Notes: generated by a model from the letters alone, not told the origin. 37,365 nucleotides of DNA from Gemmatimonadota bacterium (GCA_003562075.1 PWWP01000066.1:1-37365), one strand, 5' to 3'. Counted from the first letter of the stretch, positions 1-9,141 are shown. Translations and numbers: made by a program.

Positions 1-44
1 CCTCTGCCCCGTCCGACCGGCCGGCTGCGCTGGAGAGTTCCGGG

Positions 45-1424
45 TCAGGCCGCCGGCGTGAGCTCTGCAGGATCCTTGGGACGAACGAGCGGCAGGACGA
101 GACGGAAGGCTGCACCCCCCGACGCTCGGTTTCGGGCGGTCAACTCACCACCCATGGCCATGGCCAGTCGCCTGGAAATGGCCAGACCCAACCCCGTCCC
201 CCCTTCTCCGACCTTGGTCGTCATGAAGGGAGTGAAGACCTCGTCCACAAGGGAATCGGGGATTCCCGGACCGGTGTCAGCCACCTCGATCAGGATGGAA
301 TCCTTCTCCGCCCAGCACCGAAGCTCGGCCGTCCCCCCTTCGGGATCCATGGCCTCGGCCGCATTGGCCATGAGATTGATGACGATCTGCTCCACCCGAG
401 TCTGAGGCAGGGAAACTCGCCCCTCGTACCGTATCCGGTCCTGCCAGGTGACGCTTCCACCCCGGATCATGGTTTCCATCCGGAGGAGCCGCCGGAGGAG
501 ACATGCCAGGTCCACCGGCCCCTCCCCGGACGCAGGGCGGGAGAACCCCAGGAGCTCATCGACCAGCTCTTGAATCCGCCGACCCTGACGACTCATCTCG
601 GTAATCGAGTCCAGAAGCTCCTTTGGATCCAGATCAGGAGTGGAGTGGGCCAACTCCCCTTCGGCCAGGATGACCGCCAGGGGGTTCTTCAGTTCATGGG
701 CAACCCCGGCCAGGGCTTCACCAAGCGTGGCCAACTTCCCCTGGCGCTCCCGCTCCCGGTCGGCAGCCGCATCCAGGGTCCGATCCATGAGGAGGACCTG
801 GTATCCGCCCGGCTCGTCCTGGCGCAACGCCGCCACCGCCAGGTGCCTGGTCCGTGGGCCCCGCGTAGTCTGAACCTCCACGGTCCCGGTCCATCCTCCC
901 TGTGCAACCACCTCCGCCAGGGGAGGGAGCGGGGCCAACTGAGACACCTCCTCCAGGGAGCGTTCCTCCAGGCTTCCCGGCTCCAGTTGGAGTATGCGGG
1001 TGGCTGCAGGGTTCGCCTCCATGACGCGACCGCCGGGAGTGGTTCGGATCACGCCCGTCTCCGCCCGCTCGAACAGGACCTGGTACTTACGAGAGACCCG
1101 GCGGGCGTAGAGGGCGAAGCCTCCCACCAGGATCTCGGTGAAGGCCAGGGCCACGGCCAGAGAAAGAACGGTGGCCCAATCGGCCGGGATCCAATAGCCG
1201 GCACCGAAAAGCCGCTCCCCCAACACCAGGAGGGCAACGCTCCCGAGAATCCCTGGTCCCAGAGCCCGTTGTCCCATCCGGTGGGTCAGGAGGGCCAGGG
1301 GAAGGACGTGGGCCCACCACAGGAGGTGGGATGCCACCCCGACCACTGGAAGGAGGACGGGATGCAGGCCCGGCAGGACGGTCAGCGCGACCATACCGGC
1401 CCAGAAACGTGCTCGGCTCTTCAT
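45..1424 (-). CDS. Membrane-bound PAS sensor histidine kinase
   Basis: Predicted inner-membrane sensor kinase of 459 aa that autophosphorylates on histidine and passes phosphate to a response regulator not present beside it. The first ~107 residues are hydrophobic and could form four membrane segments with almost no periplasmic loop, so the signal is probably sensed in the membrane or cytoplasm. A PAS-like region follows (about 113-220), then the H-box AHELKNPL with His243, the N-box around Asn350/Asn354 (NLMANAAEAM), the G1 box DTGPGIP (383-389) and the G2 box GTGLGLAIS (409-417). All catalytic boxes are intact; there is no receiver domain. The ATG has an AGGGG-type ribosome site. It diverges from the thioredoxin/CcdA pair across 280 bp in which I see no clear promoter. 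The family is certain; the signal is unknown. Confidence 0.93.
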   Translation of the reverse strand: MKSRARFWAGMVALTVLPGLHPVLLPVVGVASHLLWWAHVLPLALLTHRMGQRALGPGILGSVALLVLGERLFGAGYWIPADWATVLSLAVALAFTEILVGGFALYARRVSRKYQVLFERAETGVIRTTPGGRVMEANPAATRILQLEPGSLEERSLEEVSQLAPLPPLAEVVAQGGWTGTVEVQTTRGPRTRHLAVAALRQDEPGGYQVLLMDRTLDAAADRERERQGKLATLGEALAGVAHELKNPLAVILAEGELAHSTPDLDPKELLDSITEMSRQGRRIQELVDELLGFSRPASGEGPVDLACLLRRLLRMETMIRGGSVTWQDRIRYEGRVSLPQTRVEQIVINLMANAAEAMDPEGGTAELRCWAEKDSILIEVADTGPGIPDSLVDEVFTPFMTTKVGEGGTGLGLAISRRLAMAMGGELTARNRASGGAAFRLVLPLVRPKDPAELTPAA

Positions 1425-1704
1425 GGCTCACCCCTGATGGAAGACGAGGACGCTCCCCTTCTGAGCGCCTACCCTGGCACCCCGTCTCATCCTCGTCTGG
1501 GCGCCAATCTCTGTCCTCCAAAGGCGAAGCGGCTGGTCGGGGTTCCGGAAGCCTGGAGGTAGAGGGGACCGGTTACGCAGTGCCTGGGGGATGAAGGGGG
1601 GCGGGGAACCGAACCGAGCCACGGCGCGTTGGGGTGGACGAAGCCCCGGCTGGACCTCCCGAGGAACCAGACCGGGAAATGTCTCCCTTCAGGTACAACC
1701 AACG

Positions 1705-2121
1705 ATGACCACACATTCTCTCCGCCAACTTCTCCCCCTCACCCTGGTAGCCGTCCTGGCTCTGGCGTTGGGCCCGTCCCTGGGTCAGGCACAGGAGAAG
1801 GAGGACTTCACCGAGGCTCGATTTGCCGAGCTTCAGGCCCAGGGAGCAGTGGTCCTGGTGGACATCTTCGCCGACTGGTGCCCCACGTGCGCGGTACAGC
1901 AGGAGGCGCTGGCGGCCTTCCAGGAATCGCACCAGGACGCTCCGCTCCACATCCTGACCATCGACTTCGACGACCAGAAAGAACTGGTCACCCGCTTCCA
2001 GGCGCCGCGTCAATCCACCCTCATCCTGTACCGAGGCGAGGAACAGATCTGGTTCTCGGTGGCTGAAACCAGACAGGACGTGATCTTCCAGGAGCTTCTC
2101 CAGGCTCTGGACGCTCCATGA
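1705..2121 (+). CDS. Exported thioredoxin-like protein (CPTC)
   Basis: A 138-aa thioredoxin-fold protein with an N-terminal hydrophobic stretch (about 10-28, ending near GQAQ) that looks like a signal peptide, so it probably acts in the periplasm. The redox motif WCPTC is at 58-62 and sits after the usual beta strand (VLVDIFADWC). The reading frame is open further upstream to 1591, but this ATG is chosen because it starts directly before the signal peptide; its ribosome site is weak. The stop overlaps the start of the CcdA-like gene by 4 bp (ATGA), a sign of translational coupling. Inference: the membrane partner passes electrons from cytoplasmic thioredoxin to this protein, which then reduces periplasmic disulfides, as in split DsbD or CcmG/CcdA systems. 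The final substrate is unknown. Confidence 0.88.
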   Translation: MTTHSLRQLLPLTLVAVLALALGPSLGQAQEKEDFTEARFAELQAQGAVVLVDIFADWCPTCAVQQEALAAFQESHQDAPLHILTIDFDDQKELVTRFQAPRQSTLILYRGEEQIWFSVAETRQDVIFQELLQALDAP

Positions 2122-2843
2122 GCCTGGAGTTGGCTGCGGTTCCACTGGCCCTGGTAGCCGGGGTCGTCGGAGTCCTCTCCCCCTGCGTTTGGCCGCTGGT
2201 ACCGGTGGTCACTTCCTCGGCAGCCACCTCTGGACGGAGCGGCCCTTTCTGGCTGGCCGGAGGCATGAGCTTGTCCTTCGCCGTGGCAGGGACAGTGATC
2301 ACCTTCCTCCTGGTCCAATCCGGACTGGACCCGGAACTCTTCCGGTACGTGGCGGCGGCCCTGCTCCTGGCTGCGGGCGTGGTCCTCCTGGTCAACCGAA
2401 TGGCCGAGACCATGAGCAACGCCCTGTCCCGAGGCGTGGCTGCATTGGGGATGGGCAGAATGACCAGCGGCGCGGAGCCGGGCCGGTCCGCTGCCGGACA
2501 GTTCACCATGGGTGCGCTCCTGGGGGTAGTCTGGCTCCCCTGCGTGGGCCCCACCCTCGGGGCGGCCATCGCCCTGGCCTCCATGGGACAGAGCGTCCCC
2601 ATGGCGTTCTCCGTCATGCTGGCCTATGGGATCGGCACAGCCGGCGTCCTCATGGTCGCTGGAATGGCCTCCGAGTCCCTGATCCGCCGGTGGCGGGGAG
2701 GCGGTCTGAGAGGAGGCGGCTGGGCCAGGAAGCTCCTGGGGGGATCCCTCCTGTTCCTGGGGGGTGCCGTCCTCACGGGGGTGGACAAGTGGATGGAAGC
2801 CCTGGCAGTGGACCTCCTCCCACAATGGATCTTCATGCTCTGA
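2118..2843 (+). CDS. CcdA/DsbD-type transmembrane thiol electron carrier
   Basis: A 241-aa polytopic membrane protein of the CcdA/DsbD-beta family, which moves reducing equivalents across the inner membrane through a pair of cysteines in the first and fourth helices. Both are here: Cys23 in LSPCVWPL and Cys142 in WLPCVGPT, each followed by the family proline. About six hydrophobic segments are visible, split by a polar Arg/Gly-rich loop (about 112-128) and a second basic stretch near 193-206. It is translationally coupled to the upstream thioredoxin-like gene, its probable electron acceptor. The gene is followed after 30 bp by a strong hairpin and then the convergent ppdK. CcdA proper serves cytochrome c maturation; a general disulfide-reduction role is equally possible. 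Confidence 0.88.
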   Translation: MSLELAAVPLALVAGVVGVLSPCVWPLVPVVTSSAATSGRSGPFWLAGGMSLSFAVAGTVITFLLVQSGLDPELFRYVAAALLLAAGVVLLVNRMAETMSNALSRGVAALGMGRMTSGAEPGRSAAGQFTMGALLGVVWLPCVGPTLGAAIALASMGQSVPMAFSVMLAYGIGTAGVLMVAGMASESLIRRWRGGGLRGGGWARKLLGGSLLFLGGAVLTGVDKWMEALAVDLLPQWIFML

Positions 2844-2873
2844 GCTCGCCTCATCCCGTGAGCCAGGAGACGG

Positions 2874-2916
2874 TCCTGCTTGGGGGCCGTCAGGGTCCAT
2901 CGGCCTCCAAGCAGGA
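2874..2916. terminator. Bidirectional hairpin between convergent genes
   Basis: A 16-bp stem with one G-T wobble, arms 2874-2889 (TCCTGCTTGGGGGCCG) and 2901-2916 (CGGCCTCCAAGCAGGA), and an 11-nt loop. It lies 30 bp after the CcdA-like stop and 5 bp beyond the ppdK stop, exactly where a shared terminator would be expected. There is no T-tract on either side, so it may work as a transcript-end stabiliser or in a factor-assisted way rather than as a textbook intrinsic terminator. Confidence 0.7.
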
Positions 2917-2921
2917 TCCCC

Positions 2922-5660
2922 CTACTCGTCCCGTCCCGCCGGCTCCACTCCGGCCTCCCGGAGGGCGGCCTGGGCCGCCGAGAGTCGGGTCACCGGGACC
3001 CGGAAGGGGGAGCAACTCACGTAATCCAGTCCTGCACCATGACAGAAGGTCACCGACCGGGGATCGCCCCCGTGCTCACCACAGATCCCGATCTTCAGTT
3101 CGGGCCGGGCCTCCCGTCCCCGCTCCACTGCGATCTCCATGAGACCCCCTACCCCCGGGACATCCAGGGTGGAGAAGGGGTTGTCCTCCAGGATCCGGCG
3201 CTCCACGTAGTGCATGAGGAAGCCCACCTCGCCGTCATCCCGGGAGATTCCGAAGACGGTCTGGGTCAGATCATTGGTCCCGAAGGAGAAGAACTCGGCC
3301 TCGGCGGCGATCTCGTGGGCCGTCAGAGCCGCCCGGGGCACTTCGATCATGGTCCCTACCTCGTAGGGGATCTCCACATCATGCTCCTCCATGACCGCCC
3401 GGGCCTGGGCCTCGATCTCCCGGAACTGGGCCTTGAACTCGTTCACATGAGAAACCAGGGGAACCATGATCTCCACCCGGGCGTCCACCTCCTCCCGTAT
3501 GGCACGGGCCGCGGCCTGGAAGATGGCCTGAGCCTGCATCCGGACCAGCTCAGGGTAGAGGATCGCCAGGCGAACACCCCGGGTCCCCAGCATGGGGTTC
3601 TCCTCCCGCAGCGCCACGATTCGTTCCAGGAGATCCTGCTTCTCCCGGATCTGAGCCAGCGTGTCATCCACCTCGCCCAGGGAGGACAGGTGCTGGAGCC
3701 GGAGCTTCAGATCCGAGAGGGTCCGGAGGAGATCCTCGTAGGTGGGGAGGAACTCGTGGAGAGGCGGGTCCAGGAGGCGGATTACCACAGGAAGACCGTC
3801 CATGACCTGGAAGAGCTCCTGGAAGTCGCTCTGCTGGTGGGGTAGGAGGGCGTCCAGGGCCTCTTCCCGTTCCGTCCGGGTCCGGGACATGATCATCCGA
3901 CGCATGAGGGGGAGCCGGTCTTCCTCGAAGAACATGTGCTCCGTCCGGCAGAGGCCGATGCCCTGGGCGCCGTACTCCCGGGCGCGCTGGGCGTCCTGGG
4001 GATAGTCGGCGTTGGCCCAGACCTCAAGACGGCGGGCTTCGTCGGCCCATTCCAGGAGCCTGGTCAGCCACTCGTCCTGGATATCCGGGACCACGGTGGG
4101 AAGCTCGCCCAGGTACACGTCCCCCCGGAGACCATCAATGGAGAGGGCCTCGCCTTCCCGGACCGTCACGTCCCCGACCCGCACCACCCGGGCATCCAGG
4201 TCGATCTCCATTCCTTCCACCCCCACCACCGCCGGCTTCCCGAACTGGCGGGCCACCAGGGCGGCGTGGCTGGTCCGCCCCCCTCGACTGGTGACGATGC
4301 CCTGGGCCGCCAGCATCCCATGCACGTCGTCGGGTCTGGTTTCGGGCCGGACCATGATGACGTCTTTCTCCTCCTCCTTGGCCCAACGCTCCGCCGTGTC
4401 GGCGTCCAGGGCCACCACCCCCACGGCGGCACCAGGGGAGACGTTCAGCCCCTGTCCGATGAGCTGGGCCGACCGTCGGGCATCCTCCTCGAGTTGGGGG
4501 TGGAGGAAGAAGTCCACCTGCTCCGGCGCCACCCGGAGGAGGGCCTGCTCCTGGGTCAGGAGCCCTTCGTCCACCATCTCCACGGCGATCCGGACCTCAG
4601 CCTGGGCCGTCCGCTTCCCGTCCCGGGTCTGGAGGAGCCAGAGGGTCCCGTGCTCCACCGTGAACTCCATGTCCTGCATGTCCCGGTAGTGTTGCTCCAG
4701 CTTCTCGGCGATCTCTGTCAGCTCAGCATAGGCCTCAGGCATCTTCTCAGCCATGACGTCCATGGAGAGGGTGGGCCGGATCCCGGCCACCACATCCTCC
4801 CCCTGGGCGTTGATGAGGAAATCCCCTTCCACCCCCGGCTCCCCGGTGGACGGATTCCGGCTCATGGCCACGCCCGTGGCGCAATCCTCCCCCATGTTGC
4901 CGAAGACCATGGTCTGGATGTTCACCGCCGTCCCCAGGTCATGGGGAATGTCGGCGGCGTTCCGGTAGTCCACCGCCCGCTTCCCCTGCCAGGATTTGAA
5001 GACAGCCTCGGAGGCCGACCTGAGCTGCTCCAGGGGATCCTGGGGAAAGTCGAAACCGGTATAGCTCCGGACCAGCTTCTTGAAGCGACGGGTCACCTCC
5101 TCCCAGTCCTCGCCGGAGAGCTGGCTGTCCGAGTCCACCCCGGCCACCCTCTGACGCTCCTCGATGACGTCCTCGAAGACCTCGTCCCGCATCCCCCGGA
5201 CCACGGCGCCGAACATCTGGATGAGACGTCGATACGAGTCGTAGACGAAGCGGGGATCGCCGGTCAGCTCCACCATCCCCTGAGCCACCTCGTCGTTCAT
5301 CCCCAGGTTCAGGACCGTATCCATCATTCCCGGCATGGAGAACTTGGCGCCGGAACGACAGGAAACCAGGAGGGGGTTGGACGCATCTCCGAATCGCTTG
5401 CCCGCCTTCTCCTCGATCCTCCGGAGAGCGGCCTGCTCTTCCTCCCAGATCTCTTCGGGAAATTCGTTCTCGCTCTCCAGGTAGGCAATGCAGGCTTCGG
5501 TGGTGACGGTGAAGCCTGGCGGTACCGGCACGCCGATCCGGGCCATGTCGGCCAGGTTGGCTCCCTTCCCTCCCAGGAGTCCTCGCACCGAGTCCCAGTC
5601 TCCCGCGTAGTCCTCGGCCTCCTCGATCTCTCGGAACAGATATACCCACTTCTTCGCCAT
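2922..5660 (-). CDS. ppdK: Pyruvate, phosphate dikinase
   Basis: A 912-aa enzyme that interconverts pyruvate + ATP + Pi and phosphoenolpyruvate + AMP + PPi in the cytoplasm. Domains in order: N-terminal ATP-grasp nucleotide-binding region (opening KKWVYLFREIEEAEDY, then GGKGANLADM), the swivelling phosphohistidine domain with GGRTSHAALVARQFGKPAV and catalytic His465, and the C-terminal PEP/pyruvate TIM barrel with GLCRTEHMF, GTNDLTQ and the catalytic cysteine near residue 860 in GICGEHGGDP. Length matches bacterial PPDK. The start chosen is the ATG giving MAKKW, preceded by GGAG; an ATG five codons upstream and an open frame to 5732 are alternatives. No PPDK regulatory kinase/phosphatase is nearby. 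It may serve gluconeogenesis or PPi-linked glycolysis; direction cannot be told from sequence. Confidence 0.97.
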   Translation of the reverse strand: MAKKWVYLFREIEEAEDYAGDWDSVRGLLGGKGANLADMARIGVPVPPGFTVTTEACIAYLESENEFPEEIWEEEQAALRRIEEKAGKRFGDASNPLLVSCRSGAKFSMPGMMDTVLNLGMNDEVAQGMVELTGDPRFVYDSYRRLIQMFGAVVRGMRDEVFEDVIEERQRVAGVDSDSQLSGEDWEEVTRRFKKLVRSYTGFDFPQDPLEQLRSASEAVFKSWQGKRAVDYRNAADIPHDLGTAVNIQTMVFGNMGEDCATGVAMSRNPSTGEPGVEGDFLINAQGEDVVAGIRPTLSMDVMAEKMPEAYAELTEIAEKLEQHYRDMQDMEFTVEHGTLWLLQTRDGKRTAQAEVRIAVEMVDEGLLTQEQALLRVAPEQVDFFLHPQLEEDARRSAQLIGQGLNVSPGAAVGVVALDADTAERWAKEEEKDVIMVRPETRPDDVHGMLAAQGIVTSRGGRTSHAALVARQFGKPAVVGVEGMEIDLDARVVRVGDVTVREGEALSIDGLRGDVYLGELPTVVPDIQDEWLTRLLEWADEARRLEVWANADYPQDAQRAREYGAQGIGLCRTEHMFFEEDRLPLMRRMIMSRTRTEREEALDALLPHQQSDFQELFQVMDGLPVVIRLLDPPLHEFLPTYEDLLRTLSDLKLRLQHLSSLGEVDDTLAQIREKQDLLERIVALREENPMLGTRGVRLAILYPELVRMQAQAIFQAAARAIREEVDARVEIMVPLVSHVNEFKAQFREIEAQARAVMEEHDVEIPYEVGTMIEVPRAALTAHEIAAEAEFFSFGTNDLTQTVFGISRDDGEVGFLMHYVERRILEDNPFSTLDVPGVGGLMEIAVERGREARPELKIGICGEHGGDPRSVTFCHGAGLDYVSCSPFRVPVTRLSAAQAALREAGVEPAGRDE

Positions 5661-6098
5661 GGCCCTTGTCTCCATTGCCCGTCGAGTTGCTGGAAGGTCT
5701 CGGAAGCACTGCAACATGCAAGAAGTGCGCACCGGAAGGGAATCGATTTCCTATGGGTTTCGGGGCCGGGTGCTCAGGGGAGGTCCTCCGCCCAGCCCTT
5801 GTGCACAAGGCGCCCCAGATCCAGATCGTTCGACCGGAAGACGTTGAAACCCAATGATTTCAGTGTTCCTTGGTCCAAACCGACCTCGGTTGTGGCCCTC
5901 GCTCCTACCCGAGCTACGCAATCGGCCCGCGCTACGAGATCAGTCGTCACCCAGGGTCCATTGCTTGCACAACTTACTTGCACAACCATGACTGGATGAG
6001 TCAAATTGAGTCATTGTGGCCCATGACGTCCACCATCCGACAGTCATGGGTCCCACCCCAGCGGAGCCGGCCCTGGACAGCGGGCCCCGGGAGTACTT
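5661..6098. other. Divergent intergenic region with repeated CATGAC elements
   Basis: A 438-bp gap between ppdK (minus) and the MEDS kinase (plus), presumably holding both promoters. Visible structure: a direct repeat of CTTGCACAAC at about 5964 and 5978; CCATGACT at 5987-5994; and an inverted repeat CCCATGAC (6020-6027) / GTCATGGG (6043-6050) with a 15-nt spacer. The same octamer thus occurs three times in 64 bp, suggesting a regulator binding site upstream of the kinase. A 76-codon open frame on the minus strand (5774-6004) has no supporting features and I do not call it. No consensus -35/-10 pair was obvious. Confidence 0.4.
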
Positions 6099-8330
6099 AT
6101 GCAGGCACCGTCTGAACTCAACCTGCCTGAGGTGGTGCCTGGCTACCACGCCTGCGCCATCTATCGCTCCGAGAAGGAGCATCGGCAGGTCCTGGTTCCG
6201 TTCATCACCGAGGGACTCCGTAAAGGGGAGAAGGTGATCTGCGCCACGTACACGGTGCCGGAGACGACCATCCACCAGTACCTGGTGGAAGCTGGAGTGG
6301 ACCCGGCCCCTTACCTGGCATCGGGCCAGCTCTCCATCCTCACCACCGGATCGGCATACCTGCCCGGCGGCGCGTTTTCACCGACCCAGGCCCTCGAACG
6401 GATCGAGAAGCTTGTGATCTCGGGGCCGGCGGAGGGCTACTCCGGCGTCCGCATCACCGGTGACGTGTGCTGGCTGGCCGAGCTGCCGGAAGCCCGGGAA
6501 GCCTTCTTCGAATATGAGGCCTCAGTCAACCGGATCCTCCGGGAGCACGGGGGAGCCGCCATCTGCCAGTACGACCGGCGCCGGTTCGACACCGGCGATC
6601 TCCTCCGCTGCCTGGCCACCCACCCGGTGGCCTTCGTCCACGGCGACGTCTTCCCCAACCCCCATTACCTGGACCCAGCCGAGGTCCAGAAGGAACCAGA
6701 CGTCCTGGAGCTCCACCTCCGACAGCATCGAGAGGCTCTTTCCCGGGTGGAGAGCCGGAGCACAGAACGAAGGCTCCAGGAGAGCGAGGCCCGATTCGGA
6801 GCCATGGCCGAGAGCATGGCCGACGCCCTCCTCACCATCGATGCCGAGAGCCGGATCCAGTACGCCAACCCGGCGGCTCACCAGATCCTTGCCTACGGCC
6901 CGGGCAACCTGGTGGGACGCCCCATCACCGAGATCATCCCTCCTGAGTACCGGGCTCGGCATCGGGCCGGCTTCCAGCGACACCTGGACACCGGGGAGCG
7001 GACGGTGGACTGGGCTCGTCTGAAGTTCCCGGTCCTCCGGTCCGACGGCACCCGCTTCGACGCCGAAGTCTCCTTCGGAAGGCACCATGCCGAAGGCCAG
7101 GTCCGCTTCACCGGGGTGATCCGGGATGTGACGGAGAGCAAGGAGGCCGCCGCTCGTCTCATGCAGGCCCAGAAGATGGAGGCCGTCGGACGCCTGGCCG
7201 GCGGGGTGGCCCACGATTTCAGCAACCTTCTGACCGTATTCCGCGGGAACGCCGAACTGGCGCTGTCGGAGCTGAGCGACACCGAGGGCGTGAAGGAAGC
7301 CCTGAATGAGATCTTGCGAGAGGTGGAGCGGGCCGAAGAGATCACGCGACAACTCCTCACCTTCAGCCGTCAGGAAACCCCCCGGAACGAGGTTCTGGAC
7401 CTGGGGGCGGTGGTGGAGGAGATGCAGCCCCTCCTCACCCGACTCACCCCCTCCCGGATCGAGCTTCGATTTGCCCAGACCGAAGGGGAGCGTCGTCGGG
7501 TCTGGGGCAGTCGGGGGCACCTCCATCAGATCGTCCTCAACCTGGTGGTGAACGCCGTGGACGCCATCCCCGGTGCGGGGGTCATCACCATCCAGATCGA
7601 GCCCCACGAGCTGCCCCCCTCCGGTTCACCCTCCCAGGGCCACCCGGGACCTGGGGCTGCACCGGAGATCGAGGAGGGCGTTCGCCTATCCGTCTCGGAC
7701 ACGGGAAGTGGGATCGCCCCGGAAATTCGAGACAAGATCCTGGAACCCTTCTTCACCACCAAACCTCGTGGCGAAGGGACGGGACTGGGGCTTTCCACCG
7801 TCTTCGGTATCGTCCAGGACTGGGGTGGGGAAATCGAGGTTGAAAGCGAGGAGGGCGCCGGCACTACCTGCCACGTCATCCTCCCAGGGACCCGAGGCGA
7901 CCCGGAGACTCTGGACCAGGTCTCCCTCCCGGACCAACCCCGGAGGCAGGGCTGGGGGACCATCGTGGTCGCAGACGACTCGGCACCACTTCGAGGGGTA
8001 GCGCAGCGGATCCTCACCCGAGCCGGCTACCGGGTGCTGGTGGCGGAGAACGGAGAGGAGGCGCTGGAGCTCCTTCGGAACGCGGATGAGGAGGTGGTCC
8101 TCCTCCTGACCGACCTGGTCATGCCCCGGATGGGGGGTGCCCAGCTCCTCCAGACCGTTCAAGCAGAGGGCATCCGGATTCCCATGGTCCTCATGTCGGG
8201 ACACGGCGAGAAGGAGACGGCCCACTTCCAGGAGACGGACCAGACCCACTTCCTGGCCAAACCCTTCACCCCCGCCCAGCTCCTGAATCTCGTCCATCGA
8301 CTCCTGGGGGAACCAGGAGCAGGGGCGTGA
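6099..8330 (+). CDS. MEDS-PAS hybrid histidine kinase with fused receiver
   Basis: A 743-aa soluble hybrid sensor kinase. Residues about 14-175 match the MEDS (DcmR-type sensory) domain: HACAIYRSEKEHRQVLVPFI, then GEKVICATY, and a C-terminal FVHG segment. A PAS domain follows (about 232-347), then HisKA with GGVAHDFSNLLTV and phospho-acceptor His372, the HATPase with NLVVNAVDAI, DTGSGIAP and GEGTGLGLSTVFGIV, and a C-terminal receiver with phospho-acceptor Asp672 in LLTDLVMPRMGG. No transmembrane segment is seen, so the signal is cytoplasmic; the MEDS ligand is unknown in general. The ATG has GGAG five bases upstream. The 3' end overlaps the convergent universal stress gene by 65 bp. The fused receiver suggests an output through a phosphorelay partner elsewhere in the genome. 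Confidence 0.93.
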   Translation: MQAPSELNLPEVVPGYHACAIYRSEKEHRQVLVPFITEGLRKGEKVICATYTVPETTIHQYLVEAGVDPAPYLASGQLSILTTGSAYLPGGAFSPTQALERIEKLVISGPAEGYSGVRITGDVCWLAELPEAREAFFEYEASVNRILREHGGAAICQYDRRRFDTGDLLRCLATHPVAFVHGDVFPNPHYLDPAEVQKEPDVLELHLRQHREALSRVESRSTERRLQESEARFGAMAESMADALLTIDAESRIQYANPAAHQILAYGPGNLVGRPITEIIPPEYRARHRAGFQRHLDTGERTVDWARLKFPVLRSDGTRFDAEVSFGRHHAEGQVRFTGVIRDVTESKEAAARLMQAQKMEAVGRLAGGVAHDFSNLLTVFRGNAELALSELSDTEGVKEALNEILREVERAEEITRQLLTFSRQETPRNEVLDLGAVVEEMQPLLTRLTPSRIELRFAQTEGERRRVWGSRGHLHQIVLNLVVNAVDAIPGAGVITIQIEPHELPPSGSPSQGHPGPGAAPEIEEGVRLSVSDTGSGIAPEIRDKILEPFFTTKPRGEGTGLGLSTVFGIVQDWGGEIEVESEEGAGTTCHVILPGTRGDPETLDQVSLPDQPRRQGWGTIVVADDSAPLRGVAQRILTRAGYRVLVAENGEEALELLRNADEEVVLLLTDLVMPRMGGAQLLQTVQAEGIRIPMVLMSGHGEKETAHFQETDQTHFLAKPFTPAQLLNLVHRLLGEPGAGA

Positions 8331-9141
8331 CCGCGTGGCGTAGCACCTTCCGGCTCTGACTTCCAAAGACCAGTTCGGGGAGAAATCCCAGGCCCTGGGT
8401 GGCCATGACCGTGAGACACCCCTTGCGCCTGGCGGCTGCGGCCAGGATGGACTTCCACGGCTCGCCTGCCTCCACTGCGTCCTGTACCTCCTCCACACCG
8501 GACTCAGCCAGCTCCGCTACCCTCTCCTGCAATCGGCGCTTCGGATTGGGACCCTCGGGCTCACCCTCACCAGGATCTTCCCTCACGTGAAGGAGGGTCA
8601 CCGGAAGGGCCCCGTCCACAGCCAACTCACGAACAATGGGAAGGGCCCGGTCGGAAACGGCGGAGAGGTCAGAGGGGGGCAGGATCCAGGTCAGCTTCCG
8701 ACCCGAGGTCAGCTCAGCCGTCTGGGCATCCTCCGCCTCCTTGGGCACCGGCACCATGAGCACAGGCAACCGGGCCCTACGAACCACCTCCCATGCGGTG
8801 CTGGCACGCAGACCTTCCCGGGTCGGTTCTCCCACGAATGAGGGGAGCACGATGAGCTGGGCCTCCCGGTCCTGGGCCGCCTGGGCCAGCTCCTGGGCCG
8901 GCGTCCCCATGAGGAGGGAGAGCTCAACCTGGAACTCTCCCTCCAGCGCCATCCTGGCACGGGCCAGAAGACGGCCGGCGTCTCCGGTGGGATCGCTCTT
9001 GTGGAGAAGAGGAACCGGGGAGGGTCGCTTCACATGGGCCAGCACTACCTCCCGGACGCCCAGGTCCTTGAGCCCGGACAACGCCCTGGCCAGATCTTCG
9101 GGAGGAGTGTCTTCCTCGATTCCAACGAGCACGCGTCGCAT
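8266..9141 (-). CDS. Tandem-domain universal stress protein (UspA family)
   Basis: A 291-aa protein made of two universal stress domains, about 1-132 (MRRVLVGIEED to LPVLMVPVP) and about 148-280 (LTWILPPSDLSAVSDRAL to TPLLLVPP). Each ends with the family's final beta strand after a Gly-rich ATP-loop-like segment; in the second domain this is GLGFLPELVFGSQSRKVLRH, in the first it is degenerate (VGEPTREGLRASTAWEVV), so only the second half may bind ATP. No membrane segment. Its last 65 bp overlap in antisense with the end of the MEDS hybrid kinase. Upstream, 147 bp holding a 36-bp tandem repeat separate it from the co-directional TRIC channel gene. Tandem Usp proteins act in stress survival by unknown binding partners; nothing here fixes a specific role. 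Confidence 0.9.
   Translation of the reverse strand: MRRVLVGIEEDTPPEDLARALSGLKDLGVREVVLAHVKRPSPVPLLHKSDPTGDAGRLLARARMALEGEFQVELSLLMGTPAQELAQAAQDREAQLIVLPSFVGEPTREGLRASTAWEVVRRARLPVLMVPVPKEAEDAQTAELTSGRKLTWILPPSDLSAVSDRALPIVRELAVDGALPVTLLHVREDPGEGEPEGPNPKRRLQERVAELAESGVEEVQDAVEAGEPWKSILAAAARRKGCLTVMATQGLGFLPELVFGSQSRKVLRHAVTPLLLVPPGVDGRDSGAGRG

Noticed and set aside
570-1562. 330-codon plus-strand frame opposite the first histidine kinase
   Set aside because: Antisense shadow; all histidine kinase boxes are intact on the minus strand.
3936-5999. Very long open frame (about 690 codons) on the plus strand opposite ppdK
   Set aside because: It is an antisense by-product of G+C-rich codon use; the composition is Gly/His/Leu/Pro-rich with no domain, and ppdK on the other strand is unambiguous.
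5774-6004. 76-codon open frame on the minus strand between ppdK and the MEDS kinase
   Set aside because: No ribosome site, no recognisable motif, and it overlaps the likely promoter elements; cannot be supported.
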